From JAADJA01 sp963840975 (GTDB lineage: Bacteria; Bacteroidota; Bacteroidia; Bacteroidales; JAADJA01), in NCBI GenBank assembly GCA_963840975.1, contig CAWJBC010000014.1:1-64000 (forward strand): a DNA stretch of 64,000 nt. Direction: 5' to 3'. Within the stretch, counting starts at the first letter, position 1. Each line of letters begins with the position of its first letter. Both the position numbers and the translations under genes were made by a program. This document shows, piece after piece, positions 17,644-26,995 of this stretch. Under the pieces are notes generated by a model. It worked only from the letters and a program-made list of their open reading frames with translations, did no database searches and was not told where the DNA came from.

Positions 17644-18120
17644 ATGGTCAGAAGAGATCATCATCAGGAAATTCCTGAGTGGGTGCTTTCTAAAATGCAA
17701 CATTATTGTGCTTATGAAGAAAGGTGCATTCAGGATGTGAAAACAAAGTTACTAACTTTCCACCTGCAGGAAAATGTAAATGAACCGGTTATTTCTCAAT
17801 TGATTAAGGATAATTACCTGAACGAAGAACGTTATGCCAGAGTATTTGCAAGCGGGAAATTTCGAATCAACCGTTGGGGGAAAAACAAAATTTTTGCAGC
17901 ATTGCAGCAAAAAGGACTGCCCGAATTATTTATTCTTGAAGGATTAAATGAAATTGATCAGCACGAATATATGACTTCCTTAAGGGAAATTATTTCAAAA
18001 AAAAGCAAAGAGGTAAAAGAAACCGATTTTTCAAAGAAAATCAAAAAACTTGCTAATTTTGCCATTTCCCGTGGATTTGAACCAAACCTGGTTTGGGATG
18101 TGTTGAATTTCAGGGATTAG
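17644..18120 (+). CDS. recX: Regulatory protein RecX
   Basis: A small all-helical regulator that binds RecA filaments and limits recombination. From the ATG at 17644 the protein is 158 residues, normal for RecX. It has three tandem three-helix units, each with signature residues such as YCAYEERCIQDVKTKL and YLNEERYARVFASGKFRINR and the end IAISRGFEPNLVWDVL form. The open frame extends upstream to 17500 but the added residues (FIICFDKKFWLKEIFFLK) are not RecX-like and the putative promoter lies inside them. Confidence 0.82.
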   Translation: MVRRDHHQEIPEWVLSKMQHYCAYEERCIQDVKTKLLTFHLQENVNEPVISQLIKDNYLNEERYARVFASGKFRINRWGKNKIFAALQQKGLPELFILEGLNEIDQHEYMTSLREIISKKSKEVKETDFSKKIKKLANFAISRGFEPNLVWDVLNFRD

Positions 18121-18192
18121 TTGATTTATTAGTGAGGATAGAATATAGTTGTTTCTTCCTCTGTTAATGTAGCTTGAAATATCAACAATATC

Positions 18193-19279
18193 ATGGTTTT
18201 AAAGGAAGACGTACGTGATTTAAAAGAAAGGATTGAAACCCTGAGGAGGTTTCTTTGACGTGGATAAAAAGCGTCAATTGATAAAAGAAGAGGAAGAACT
18301 TACCCAAAAAGAGGATTTCTGGAAAAATCCGAAAAAAGCCGAAGAAATTCTTAAAGCAATCAAGGAGAAAAAGAACTGGACCAAGCGGTTCGATCTAGTT
18401 CAGGCGGGTTTTGATGACCTACAGGTGCTGTTTGATTTTTTTGAAACAGATGATGCCACTGAAGATGAATTTGACAAGCAATACAAAACTTCACTCAAAC
18501 TTGTTGAAGACCTTGAGTTTATGCGAATGCTGAGTGGCGAAGAAGATAAATTGAGCGCCATTCTTCAGGTAAATGCAGGAGCCGGAGGAACCGAAAGTAA
18601 CGACTGGGCGTCTATGCTAATGCGGATGTATATTCGCTGGGGCGAACAAAACAACTACCAGGTAAAGGAACTTGACATGCAGCCGGGAGACGTTGCAGGG
18701 ATTAAATCTGTTTCGATAGAAATTGAGGGTGATTTTGCTTTTGGCTACCTGAAAGGAGAAAATGGTGTTCACCGCTTGGTAAGGTTATCGCCATTTGATG
18801 CCGCCAATAAACGACATACTTCTTTTGCTTCAGTGTATGTTTACCCAATGGTTGACGAAACTATCTCGATTGACATCAATCCCTCAGATATTAGTTGGGA
18901 CACCTTTCGTTCCAGTGGACCTGGTGGACAAAACGTGAACAAAGTAGAAACGGCTGTCAGGTTAAAGCACGCACCTTCTGGTATTATTGTCGAATGTCAG
19001 GTGACCCGTTCGCAAGGGCAAAACCGCGATAAGGCGCTCCAAATGCTCCGTTCCCAGCTTTATGAAATCGAGCTTCGGAAAAAAAGGGAAGCCCAGGCAG
19101 CAATTGAAGGCAACAAAAAGAAAATTGAATGGGGTTCACAAATCAGGAACTATGTGATGCATCCCTATAAACTGGTGAAAGACCTGCGGACCGGACTTGA
19201 AACCGGAAATGTTCAAGCCATCATGGATGGAAATCTGGATGACTTCATCAAAGCCTACCTGATGGAGTTTGGGGGATAA
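18193..19279 (+). CDS. prfB: Peptide chain release factor 2 (with programmed +1 frameshift)
   Basis: Decodes UAA and UGA stops. The first 21 codons (MVLKEDVRDLKERIETLRRF, L) end at TGA, 18256-18258; a +1 shift onto GAC continues as DVDKKRQL to 19279. The frameshift signals are present (see separate entry). The protein has the SPF anticodon tripeptide in RLSPFDAANK around residue 199 and the GGQ peptidyl-hydrolysis motif in SGPGGQNVNKVE around residue 244, both RF2-specific. Combined length about 361, normal for RF2. The frame 18260-19279 starts with GTG, which is internal, not the true start. Autoregulated by RF2 supply: low RF2 increases frameshifting. Confidence 0.95.
18244..18259 (+). promoter_or_regulatory. 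prfB programmed +1 frameshift site
   Basis: AGGAGG (18244-18249) acts as an internal Shine-Dalgarno-like stimulator, three bases before CTT-TGA-C (18253-18259). The ribosome slips from CTT at the weak TGA to read GAC. The arrangement is the same as in the classic bacterial prfB regulatory site. Confidence 0.93.
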
Positions 19280-19317
19280 AAAGAAGGAAGATTTTAGATA
19301 TTAGATATTAGACAAGG

Positions 19318-19875
19318 ATGTCGAAAATTGATTCGATTGATTTGGAAAACCTCCTTTTCGATAGTTCAAGACGAACTGCTGATATTGCTGTAAGTATAAT
19401 TGGAAAGAATCCCCAAATATTCAGAGAATTTCTTGATTTTGCATTACAGGATAAGGGTCAATATTCTATGCGAGCTGCGAGGGTTGTTCAGCTTTCATCC
19501 CACAACCATCCTGAACTGATCCGGCCGTTTCTGAAAGAGATTATCCATAAACTTCCAACTTACAACAATGACGGATTGAGACGCAGTATGCTGAAATTAT
19601 TAGCCGAGAGGTTGCTGAACACTGATGAAGAAACGAAAGGCATTTTGGTGTCGTACGCTTTTGAGACCCTGATGAACCCAACAGAAAAGCCTGCAATGAA
19701 AGTATATGCAATGGATATATTGTTCAAAATTTCAATTGAGTATCCCGGCATCCAGCCCGAATTGATTTCTACCATTGAGGACCAAATACCGCGGTCAACA
19801 ATAGCGGTAAAATCTTTTGGTAAAAAAGTATTGAAAAAATTGTATAAACTGGGAGGTAAGAACAGTCTTAATTGA
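19318..19875 (+). CDS. HEAT-repeat-like protein
   Basis: A 185-residue all-helical protein of paired antiparallel helices, for example FREFLDFALQDKGQYSMRAA, VVQLSSHNHPELIRPFLKEI, LRRSMLKLLAERLLNTDEET, and MKVYAMDILFKISIEYPGIQ, consistent with four or five HEAT/ARM-like units. No catalytic motif is visible; a scaffolding or binding role is likely. It is preceded by a 38-base spacer containing TTAGATATTAGATATTAGA and follows prfB, possibly co-transcribed. Confidence 0.5.
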   Translation: MSKIDSIDLENLLFDSSRRTADIAVSIIGKNPQIFREFLDFALQDKGQYSMRAARVVQLSSHNHPELIRPFLKEIIHKLPTYNNDGLRRSMLKLLAERLLNTDEETKGILVSYAFETLMNPTEKPAMKVYAMDILFKISIEYPGIQPELISTIEDQIPRSTIAVKSFGKKVLKKLYKLGGKNSLN

Positions 19876-19939
19876 TAAAAAATTTTCAGGACTAAGTGTA
19901 GTTTTTTTTAAATCCAGGATTTCAACAATAAAATTAAAG

Positions 19940-20170
19940 TCATTCTTCAAATAATTCGAGCTGCCTTTCAGAAACATTAATTCCGTCGGGTACCTGTTTG
20001 TCAAACCCATTGATGAAACGATGAATCATCTTCTTGATCAGTTTGGTTGGTGTGGTTTTACGGGCGGTGCAATAGTTTTCAAGTGACTTTTTTTGCCTTG
20101 AACTCAATTTGATGGTGAGTTTCGAATAGCGAACTTTTTTGCGGCGTTTTGTCCGTTTTATAGCAGGCAT
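19940..20170 (-). CDS. Small basic protein, possible ribbon-helix-helix DNA-binding
   Basis: A 76-residue protein beginning MPAIKRTKRRKKVRYSKLTI followed by KLSSRQKKSLENYCTARKTT PT-type sequence and MIHRFINGFDKQVPD. The short basic arm, a beta-strand and two helices fit a ribbon-helix-helix (CopG/MetJ-like) fold, but it also resembles a family of unknown function widespread in Bacteroidota. It is convergent with the HEAT-like gene. Confidence 0.45.
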   Translation of the reverse strand: MPAIKRTKRRKKVRYSKLTIKLSSRQKKSLENYCTARKTTPTKLIKKMIHRFINGFDKQVPDGINVSERQLELFEE

Positions 20171-20274
20171 AAGCTGTAATTTGCGGTAAAAATAAGTAAA
20201 ACAGCAACTAACTGAAATTCAAAATATGGAAAACTTTTTAACAAATGTTTCCTGGGTTGTAAAGAATTCAATTT

Positions 20275-20868
20275 TTAATCAAGGTGACTCCGGATCAACT
20301 CAGTCCAAAGTATGTATCCTGCTTGTGACAAATGAACGCCGTCATAAGTGAATTTTTCATCTATTTCGCCTTCATTATTCAGAAAGTCAGGATGAATGTC
20401 AATGTAGGTCACTTTTTGTTTGTCACAGATGGTTTTGAGCCGGAGGTTGATCTGGTAAATTTTTGTGTTGACCGATTTTTCAATAAAAAGCTTCAGACTG
20501 TTGACAGGGAGGATACTTTGAACCAATAGTTTTGTTTCCGGCGATTTCTGCAGAAATTCATCCATGATCTTTTGTATGTTCATAAGGACATGTTCAGTAT
20601 CATAACCCTGGTAAATATCATTGATGCCGATCATCAGAAAAACCTTTGCGGGTTTGGCATTGGTTATTTCTTCAAGCCTGTAAAGTACATGATCGGTCAG
20701 GTCGCCGCTTGTACCCCGGTTCCTGATGTCATTCCTTCCAAAATGCTTTTGGAGGTCAAAACTTTCGGTGAGGCTGTCGCCGAGGAATACGGTGTCGGTT
20801 CGGTGGATATGTTCAGGAAAATGAATAGAGTTCAAGGTTTGAAGTTCGAAGTTTGAGGAAAAGTTCAA
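20275..20868 (-). CDS. SGNH/GDSL-type hydrolase
   Basis: A 197-residue esterase-like protein. Block I FLGDSLTES carries the nucleophilic Ser (about residue 32), block II glycine is in NRGTSGDL, block III Asn is in IGINDIYQG (about 82), and block V Asp/His is in YDGVHLSQAG near 178. No signal peptide as read, and the first 14 residues (MNFSSNFELQTLNS) come from a low-complexity spacer, so the true start may differ. It ends the gldA-F-G-DUF4340 operon by position. Confidence 0.75.
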   Translation of the reverse strand: MNFSSNFELQTLNSIHFPEHIHRTDTVFLGDSLTESFDLQKHFGRNDIRNRGTSGDLTDHVLYRLEEITNAKPAKVFLMIGINDIYQGYDTEHVLMNIQKIMDEFLQKSPETKLLVQSILPVNSLKLFIEKSVNTKIYQINLRLKTICDKQKVTYIDIHPDFLNNEGEIDEKFTYDGVHLSQAGYILWTELIRSHLD

Positions 20869-20879
20869 ATATCCAATCT

Positions 20880-21869
20880 CTAATCTTTTTTCTCAGCGGG
20901 AAAGAATTCGGGGCTTTTTACAAACACCCTTTCGAAAAGTCCCGATTTGGCTCCGCTGTATTTGGAATCCGACACCAGAGTTGATGTAATCACGTATTGA
21001 TTGATTGAATCAGCTGGAAATGCATTAATTTCAACGGGTATAATGTTATTGCCTTCAATCGTTACTTTGTGTGTTGGGATGCTCGAAAAAGGCATTACAT
21101 CATCAATAAAATTAGAACTCGTAACCCGCGATAGTTTGCTCAGATACCTGTCTGTTTTCACAGAATCAGTGACCTGTCCGTTCAAATACCATTGGGTTCC
21201 TTCTTTACTAAGTACAAACCCTTCATTGTTCGGATAGGTAAAGGAAATTTTGGTCAGATCGTCCTTACTGGCAGCAAACAAAGTTTTGTCCCTGTAAGTA
21301 TTAACATTGGGCTGGATGGTCATTTTGATAAATCCTTCCACTACATAAACTTCCTTATCTCCGGCAGGTCTGACATAGGTTGACATTTTTCCCTTGTTCT
21401 GCTGCTGATATGGATTTTGCTGACCCTGCGGCGGCTGGGTGTAATTGAACTTTCCTACATAAAGATCCGCCAATAATTTGCTGTTGTTGTAAAGGTTGAT
21501 GCGTGTTGCCGTGGAATCGGTAACTTCAAATTCTTTCCATTTCGCTTCATCAACAGCCGCTACCCGCTCCGATTTCATCCTGACCAGTTCTGATAAAATG
21601 TTTTTGATGGATGCTTGATCCGGCTTGTATGATTTATTGTCGGATTCAAGTTTCCATTCGGTGCCGGTTTTGGAAATGATAACCTCTTTTCCTTCCTCGC
21701 CAAGCTTGGGAAGGATAATAATTTTTGTCACCATAGCGGTGTCAATTGTTACCATTTCGCTTTTAAAGGTTCGGTCTTTTCTTTCGGTTAGTTTTGAGAC
21801 CAGGTAAACCAATCCCAGTACAACCAATAAAATAATTAACGTCTTTGTATTTAAGAATTTCGATAACAT
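20880..21869 (-). CDS. DUF4340-domain membrane protein of the gliding ABC operon
   Basis: A 329-residue protein with one N-terminal membrane helix (NTKTLIILLVVLGLVYLVSKL) and an extracytoplasmic body containing WKEFEVTDSTATRINLY and ALYVGKF-like strands (here LLADLYVGKFNYT). The DUF4340 pattern and position directly after gldG are typical of Bacteroidota. A likely partner or substrate-side component of the GldA-GldF-GldG complex, by context only. Confidence 0.75.
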   Translation of the reverse strand: MLSKFLNTKTLIILLVVLGLVYLVSKLTERKDRTFKSEMVTIDTAMVTKIIILPKLGEEGKEVIISKTGTEWKLESDNKSYKPDQASIKNILSELVRMKSERVAAVDEAKWKEFEVTDSTATRINLYNNSKLLADLYVGKFNYTQPPQGQQNPYQQQNKGKMSTYVRPAGDKEVYVVEGFIKMTIQPNVNTYRDKTLFAASKDDLTKISFTYPNNEGFVLSKEGTQWYLNGQVTDSVKTDRYLSKLSRVTSSNFIDDVMPFSSIPTHKVTIEGNNIIPVEINAFPADSINQYVITSTLVSDSKYSGAKSGLFERVFVKSPEFFPAEKKD

Positions 21870-21925
21870 CGTAACAAATTTTTAATTCAAATCCAAAATC
21901 TAATATCTAATCTCTAAACTCTTCT

Positions 21926-23440
21926 CTAAACATACCCCTGCTCCATCCTTTTCACCCTGATGTTTCTTTTTTGCTGCATCCTGAAAATCCCGTATATTAT
22001 GATAAGGATGATTGGTAAGAGGAAATTAAGCCATTTCAGAAACGCTTTTTTGCCGTCTTCAACCTGGTCGAGCGGGCGGGAAGTTACCCCTTTGGTTCTT
22101 AGATCAATCAACCCGGTATCGTCCGAAAGGAAGTCAATTGAATTGACCATCAGGCTAACATTGTCAGGTGACAATTGCTGTGCCTGCTGACCTTCGCCGT
22201 TTATTGCAAACTGACCATCGGAAAATATTACGATGCTTGATTCAGCATTGCCAGAAATGTTTCCGGTCAACAATGCCCCAACTGTAAGTTTGGATAATGG
22301 AAAATCGGCGTCATTCCATTTTTTATTGACATCAAAATAAAGCGGTGGCGATAATGTCCCTGATTTATTTGAACTGGATGCCAATGTTATAAAGGTTTTG
22401 GAAGCATCGCCCGTATAGGTAATCGAGCTTGCAAAAGGCATCAAAACCTGTTCCAGACCTTTTGTAATCGGGTGCTCATTGAAAGTGTTAATGATCGGGA
22501 GGTAGGGGAATTTTACGTTGGTAGTAAAATTAAACATGCCCTGACGCTGCTGAACACCAACGCTTCCGCAATTTTGGTCAACTATAAAGTTATTTTCAAC
22601 CACCAGGCCCTTTTCACTTAACCAACGCTCAAGCCCTGTTTCAATCGTCTTTCCCTGAACGGTCGAAAGGTCTCCGTCAACCCTGTCCATGGCAATAACC
22701 ACTTTCCCTCCCTGTGCCAGATAACTATCCAGCAATTGCAAATGAACGGGAGGAATGGTATCTTTTGGTGAAATAATGGCCACGGTTTTGTATTGTCCTA
22801 AATTATCTCCCTCTTTCAGGTAAACAGGAACTACCTTGTACAGAACTGAAAGCGATTGCATCACCTGACTAAGGGAAGCAATGCCGGGTTCCCCGTGGCC
22901 CTGCAACAAACCGATCGTCGGTTTGTTGGTAACAGCAAGTTTTTTGATGCTCGTTGAGAGGGAATATTCCATAGCTGATCCCGGCTGCATAAATGGAATT
23001 ACTTCTTTTTGTTCACCCAATTGAACCAGAGCGCCCATAAAAACTTTTTTCTGGGTTGATTCGTCTTTTTCGCGGGTACTTACCAAAACAGGTTGAACCC
23101 CAGCCTGGAATGCCTTTTGCTCGGTTGCCTGGTCCTTGTTGGGATCTATAAACTCATACAACACCTTTCCATTCGAAAGATTAGCATATTCAACCAGCAT
23201 GTCTTTAAAATCTGTCCTTGTCACAGCCAGATCGGGCGGGAGATCCTCGGTAAAGAAAGCGGTTACGGTAACCGGTTCTTCCAATTGTTTTAAAATGTCC
23301 TTAGTAGCCTTGCTAAGGGTATAGCGGCCATCTTCTGTAAAATCGAGCCGGAAGAAAAACCTTTCCGACAAAATATTGATCACTACTAAAACTGCAACAA
23401 TTAATAAAATCTGAGTTGCTATTGATTTCCTGTTTTTCAT
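21926..23440 (-). CDS. gldG: Gliding-motility ABC transporter auxiliary protein GldG
   Basis: A 504-residue protein with an N-terminal membrane helix (ATQILLIVAVLVVINILSE), the ABC_transp_aux extracytoplasmic region (TVTAFFTEDLPPDLAVTR, IGLLQGHGEPGIASL, GGKVVIAMDRVDGDL), and a C-terminal membrane helix near 475-495 (WLNFLLPIILIIIYGIFRM). It follows gldF by 30 bases. In gliding Bacteroidota it acts with GldA and GldF in the ABC complex needed for movement or for secretion of surface adhesins; the exact substrate is not known. Confidence 0.88.
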   Translation of the reverse strand: MKNRKSIATQILLIVAVLVVINILSERFFFRLDFTEDGRYTLSKATKDILKQLEEPVTVTAFFTEDLPPDLAVTRTDFKDMLVEYANLSNGKVLYEFIDPNKDQATEQKAFQAGVQPVLVSTREKDESTQKKVFMGALVQLGEQKEVIPFMQPGSAMEYSLSTSIKKLAVTNKPTIGLLQGHGEPGIASLSQVMQSLSVLYKVVPVYLKEGDNLGQYKTVAIISPKDTIPPVHLQLLDSYLAQGGKVVIAMDRVDGDLSTVQGKTIETGLERWLSEKGLVVENNFIVDQNCGSVGVQQRQGMFNFTTNVKFPYLPIINTFNEHPITKGLEQVLMPFASSITYTGDASKTFITLASSSNKSGTLSPPLYFDVNKKWNDADFPLSKLTVGALLTGNISGNAESSIVIFSDGQFAINGEGQQAQQLSPDNVSLMVNSIDFLSDDTGLIDLRTKGVTSRPLDQVEDGKKAFLKWLNFLLPIILIIIYGIFRMQQKRNIRVKRMEQGYV

Positions 23441-23470
23441 ATTGATTAAATTATCGTGTCAGGTTACTGA

Positions 23471-24190
23471 TTAAAGTCTTTTTTTTGCAAGATTGGCTTC
23501 GGTAAGTATCAATCCCAGGAATATTAGGCTAAGGAAGAAAAATAGATCCTTGGTATCAATCACTCCCCTTGAGATAGAATCGAAATGTGTGGAAACGCTG
23601 AAAAAGCTAAGAACACTACCGATAATTCCACCGAAATTGCTTGAAAGCAGGGAAAAAATTATCTGGAAAAAGATACCAATAAACAAAGCCAAAAGGTAAC
23701 TTACGATCTGATTATTTGACACACTACTCGTAAAAACGCCAATACTCACGTAAGCGGCACTCATCAATATCAAACCCAGGTAACCTGACCATACAGCGCC
23801 GTGGTCAATGGGTCCCAGGCTGGCAACCGTAATGTAATAGGGGAGGGTAAGTCCGAGTGCTATCAGGATGAGCAGGAATGTAGAAAAGAACTTACCAAGC
23901 ACTACCTGCCAATCGCTTACAGGTTTGGTCAATAAAAGCTCTAATGTTCCTGACCTGTTTTCCTCAGCAAACTGGCGCATGGTTAGTGCAGGGATAAAAA
24001 AGAAAAGTGTCCAGTAAGCAATGCTGAAAAAGGATTGCAAACTTGCCTGTTTTACAAAAAAGATGTCGGCACCGAAGAGCCATGTAAAAAAGCCGCTGAA
24101 ACCCAAAAATGCGATCAGCATAATGTAAGCCATCAGCGAATCGAAGAAGGATTGCAGTTCGCGCCGGGTGATTGTCCAAATTGCTTTCAT
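23471..24190 (-). CDS. gldF: Gliding-motility ABC transporter permease GldF
   Basis: A 239-residue ABC-2-type permease with about six membrane helices (for example YIMLIAFLGFSGFFTWLF, FFIPALTMRQFAEENRSGTL, VVLGKFFSTFLLILIALGL, YVSIGVFTSSVSNNQIVSYL). The loop after the second helix carries the conserved ENRSGTLELLLTKPVSDW typical of GldF/NosY-like permeases. Ends 30 bases before gldG and begins 38 bases after gldA. Confidence 0.88.
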   Translation of the reverse strand: MKAIWTITRRELQSFFDSLMAYIMLIAFLGFSGFFTWLFGADIFFVKQASLQSFFSIAYWTLFFFIPALTMRQFAEENRSGTLELLLTKPVSDWQVVLGKFFSTFLLILIALGLTLPYYITVASLGPIDHGAVWSGYLGLILMSAAYVSIGVFTSSVSNNQIVSYLLALFIGIFFQIIFSLLSSNFGGIIGSVLSFFSVSTHFDSISRGVIDTKDLFFFLSLIFLGLILTEANLAKKRL

Positions 24191-24228
24191 CTGTTTATCT
24201 ATTATTTATTATCGAAATATTCGTTTGA

Positions 24229-25158
24229 TTAATTCATTGTAAGTTCACGGAAAACGTCCTCAAGCTTTGTTTCTATTGGCGTCATTTCCGTTAAAGTCCA
24301 GCCTTTTTCAACACAGAGTTTGAAAATCTCTTTTCTTGAAGATATACCTGGTTTACTTTGGATTTCAAAGGCAGTTTCGTCCTTTTTCATAAAATCTACC
24401 AGACCAATAGTACCCAGCGACTGCAAGGATTTAAAAATATCATTTTTGTCACCGTCCTCAATTTTAACCCTGAGGATTTCGCGACCTTCTGATTGTTTCC
24501 GCAAATCGCGAGAAGTACCATCAGCAACAATTTTTCCTTTATTGATGATGAGTATCCGGTCGCAGGTGGCTTCCACTTCCGCAAGGATGTGGGAGCTAAG
24601 AATGACTGTTTTTTCTCTTCCGATCTTTTTGATCAATTCACGGATCTCAACAATCTGGTTGGGGTCGAGTCCGGATGTCGGCTCATCTAAAATGAGAACC
24701 TGCGGGTCGTGGATGAGCGCCTGGGCCAGCCCGACACGTTGCTTGTAACCCTTGGAGAGTTCACCGATTTTCTTGTGTTTCTCACCTTCAAGACCGCAGG
24801 TAATGATCATCTCAAGAATTTTATCCTTCACTTTTGCCTTCTCAATCCCCTGAAGTTCGGCAACAAATTTTAGATAATCAATTACCGGCATGTCGCTGTA
24901 AAGTGGATTGCTTTCTGGAAGGTATCCGATCAGCTTTTTGATTTGGTCAGGATTTTGGTGGATGGAAAAATCTCCAACGTGGATATCTCCTGAATTAGGG
25001 GTAAGGTAAGTCACGATGGCTTTCATCGTGGTGGTTTTCCCGGCACCATTAGGTCCAAGAAATCCCAAAATTTCACCTGTTTTTACCCTGAATGAAATGT
25101 TATCAACGGCTTTTTGGGCGCCGTATTTTTTGGTCAGATTTTCAACAACTATATCCAT
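24229..25158 (-). CDS. gldA: Gliding-motility ABC transporter ATPase GldA
   Basis: A 309-residue ATPase (start at 25158, MDIVVENLTKKYG; the longer frame adds ten residues). Walker A is GFLGPNGAGKTTTMKAI, the ABC signature LSKGYKQRVGLAQALIHDP, Walker B VLILDEPTSGLDP, and the H-loop SSHILAEV. The C-terminal domain ends VFRELTMN. First gene of the gldA-gldF-gldG operon. Confidence 0.9.
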   Translation of the reverse strand: MDIVVENLTKKYGAQKAVDNISFRVKTGEILGFLGPNGAGKTTTMKAIVTYLTPNSGDIHVGDFSIHQNPDQIKKLIGYLPESNPLYSDMPVIDYLKFVAELQGIEKAKVKDKILEMIITCGLEGEKHKKIGELSKGYKQRVGLAQALIHDPQVLILDEPTSGLDPNQIVEIRELIKKIGREKTVILSSHILAEVEATCDRILIINKGKIVADGTSRDLRKQSEGREILRVKIEDGDKNDIFKSLQSLGTIGLVDFMKKDETAFEIQSKPGISSRKEIFKLCVEKGWTLTEMTPIETKLEDVFRELTMN

Positions 25159-25276
25159 AGTAAAATTTTTTGCAAAAGAAAGAATCAATGATTAATTAAA
25201 CAAACCAACCCATTCCTTTTAACAATATTTAACACTAAACTGCTTTATTTAAAAGGGGTTAAGCGAAATCCGGATA

Positions 25277-25723
25277 TTAGAACCTTCCCCGTTCCAAATC
25301 CCTTTTGGTGTCTTTTGTTTTGATGGATTCACGTTTATCGTAAAGTTTTTTACCCTTCGCCAATCCTATTTCTAATTTAGCCAGTCCTTTTTCATTTACA
25401 AAAAGGACAATCGGAATGATGGTGAACCCTTTTTCCTTTATTTTATTCGACAGCTTTTTTATCTCCTTTCGGTTCATTAGTAGTTTCCTGTCGCGTTTAG
25501 GTTCGTGGTTGTTGTAGTTCCCGAATTTATACTCAGCTATATGCATACTGATCACAAAAAATTCACCGTCTCTGAGTACACAATACGATTCATCCAGGCT
25601 CACTTTCCCTTCGCGAATGGATTTGATTTCGGTACCGGTTAGCACCATACCTGCTGTAAGTTTATCAGAGATAAAATATTCAAAAAAAGCCTTTCGGTTC
25701 TTTATTTTTATTTGGTTGTCCAT
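25277..25723 (-). CDS. smpB: SsrA-binding protein SmpB
   Basis: A 148-residue trans-translation factor that delivers tmRNA to stalled ribosomes. It starts MDNQIKIKNRKAFFEYFISD, has the OB-fold sequences MVLTGTEIKSIREGKVSL and SMHIAEYKFGNYNNHEPKRD and KGFTIIPIVLFVNEKG, and a basic C-terminal tail (KRESIKTKDTKRDLERGRF) that enters the decoding centre. Length is slightly short of most (about 155) but complete. No tmRNA gene is visible in this window. Confidence 0.93.
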   Translation of the reverse strand: MDNQIKIKNRKAFFEYFISDKLTAGMVLTGTEIKSIREGKVSLDESYCVLRDGEFFVISMHIAEYKFGNYNNHEPKRDRKLLMNRKEIKKLSNKIKEKGFTIIPIVLFVNEKGLAKLEIGLAKGKKLYDKRESIKTKDTKRDLERGRF

Positions 25724-25781
25724 TTTTTATAGCTGCTCGAGAAAGTTGAAAATTTAAGTTTCAAGATTTTTCAACATCTTG

Positions 25782-26894
25782 TCAGGCGATCGTTAGTATT
25801 TTCTTCAATTGGTAATGCTGTCTATATTTTTTACGGCATTTTAAAAGTGTGTGGCTAATCCCAAAGTCATTATAATCGTCGGTAATCTCAAATCCCGCTT
25901 CATTTATCAAATGTATTAAATCTTCCGAATGATACATCCTGCTGTTTCCGTTAGCAAGGCAGGTAAAGTAGAGCGAAGTAGCGTTCAAACAATAGGAAGA
26001 TGCTACATATTTTTGCCTGTCCCAGAAAAGTTCCAGGACGTACAAATGAGCCTGATTTCCCATTGTCGCGAAGCATCTTTTCAGTATGCTCAATATTTGC
26101 TGTTCTGAGAAACAATCGAGGAGCTGACTCATCCAAATAGCATCAAAGCCTTTCGGAAAGGGAAGTGATTGGTCAAGCAAGTCGAGTGCATGTGTATGAA
26201 TCCTCTTTTCGAATCCGTTTATCTTAATATTTTCGAGCGCTTTACTCAATTGACCCGGCAGGTCCATGATGGTTACTTCCACATCATTTGAATAATTGAC
26301 GCATTGAAGCGCAAACTTTCCTGTATTGCCGCCTATATCCAATAAACGGTTTACTTTTTCTTTAAAAATAACTGGCAAAACATCAGGAAATGAAACATCC
26401 GAATAGAAATGATCAAAATTGAACCAACTCGTTTTTGCTTTTTCCGGCAAGTTCATCAGGTAAGGATAAATCGTTTCCCATTTTCCAAATTCTTTGAGCC
26501 CGGCTGGTTTACCAGTTTGAATCGCCTCATCAAGATGATAAAAACCCTTGTAGCAAACATCATGAACGAAATCGAAATTGATCTTTGTCAGTTCATCCGA
26601 CATCACAAAAAAGCCTGTCTTGGTTATGTGGTACCTCTCATTTAAAAGCTTTACCATTCCCATACTCAGACCAGCATCAAGAAGTACCTTAGTTGCATAA
26701 ACCGAAAGCCGGGCTTCAGCAGCCAACTCTTCAGGATGGCACCCTTTTTCTTTGGCTTTTTTCAGTAATTCAAGTATTCCTGTATCGCGCAATAGCCTTG
26801 CAGCCTGAAACATGATAGGACCAAATGCAATTTTCTGTGCTTCAAATTTGGCATTGATGGCACTTAATTTATCAGAGCCGAAATCCTTTTTCAT
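25782..26894 (-). CDS. Class I SAM-dependent (O-)methyltransferase with winged-helix N-terminus
   Basis: A 370-residue protein whose N-terminal third (FQAARLLRDTGILELLKKAK and ARLSVYATKVLLDAGLSMGM) forms a dimerising winged helix as in small-molecule O-methyltransferases. SAM motif I is LLDIGGNTGKFALQC (about 190-204), motif II MDLPGQLSKALENI, and the later ELFWDRQKYVASSY loop. The substrate is unknown. Candidate roles include ring O-methylation in a pigment or quinone pathway, but the context (smpB on one side, a 340-base gap on the other) does not help. Confidence 0.7.
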   Translation of the reverse strand: MKKDFGSDKLSAINAKFEAQKIAFGPIMFQAARLLRDTGILELLKKAKEKGCHPEELAAEARLSVYATKVLLDAGLSMGMVKLLNERYHITKTGFFVMSDELTKINFDFVHDVCYKGFYHLDEAIQTGKPAGLKEFGKWETIYPYLMNLPEKAKTSWFNFDHFYSDVSFPDVLPVIFKEKVNRLLDIGGNTGKFALQCVNYSNDVEVTIMDLPGQLSKALENIKINGFEKRIHTHALDLLDQSLPFPKGFDAIWMSQLLDCFSEQQILSILKRCFATMGNQAHLYVLELFWDRQKYVASSYCLNATSLYFTCLANGNSRMYHSEDLIHLINEAGFEITDDYNDFGISHTLLKCRKKYRQHYQLKKILTIA

Positions 26895-26995
26895 TTATAA
26901 ATAATTATTCCAATTAATTCTGTCGTATCCAATCAGTCAGTTTACTAACTCATATTAGCCTGAAAAAAATCTTTAAATTGCGTATTGGATATAAT

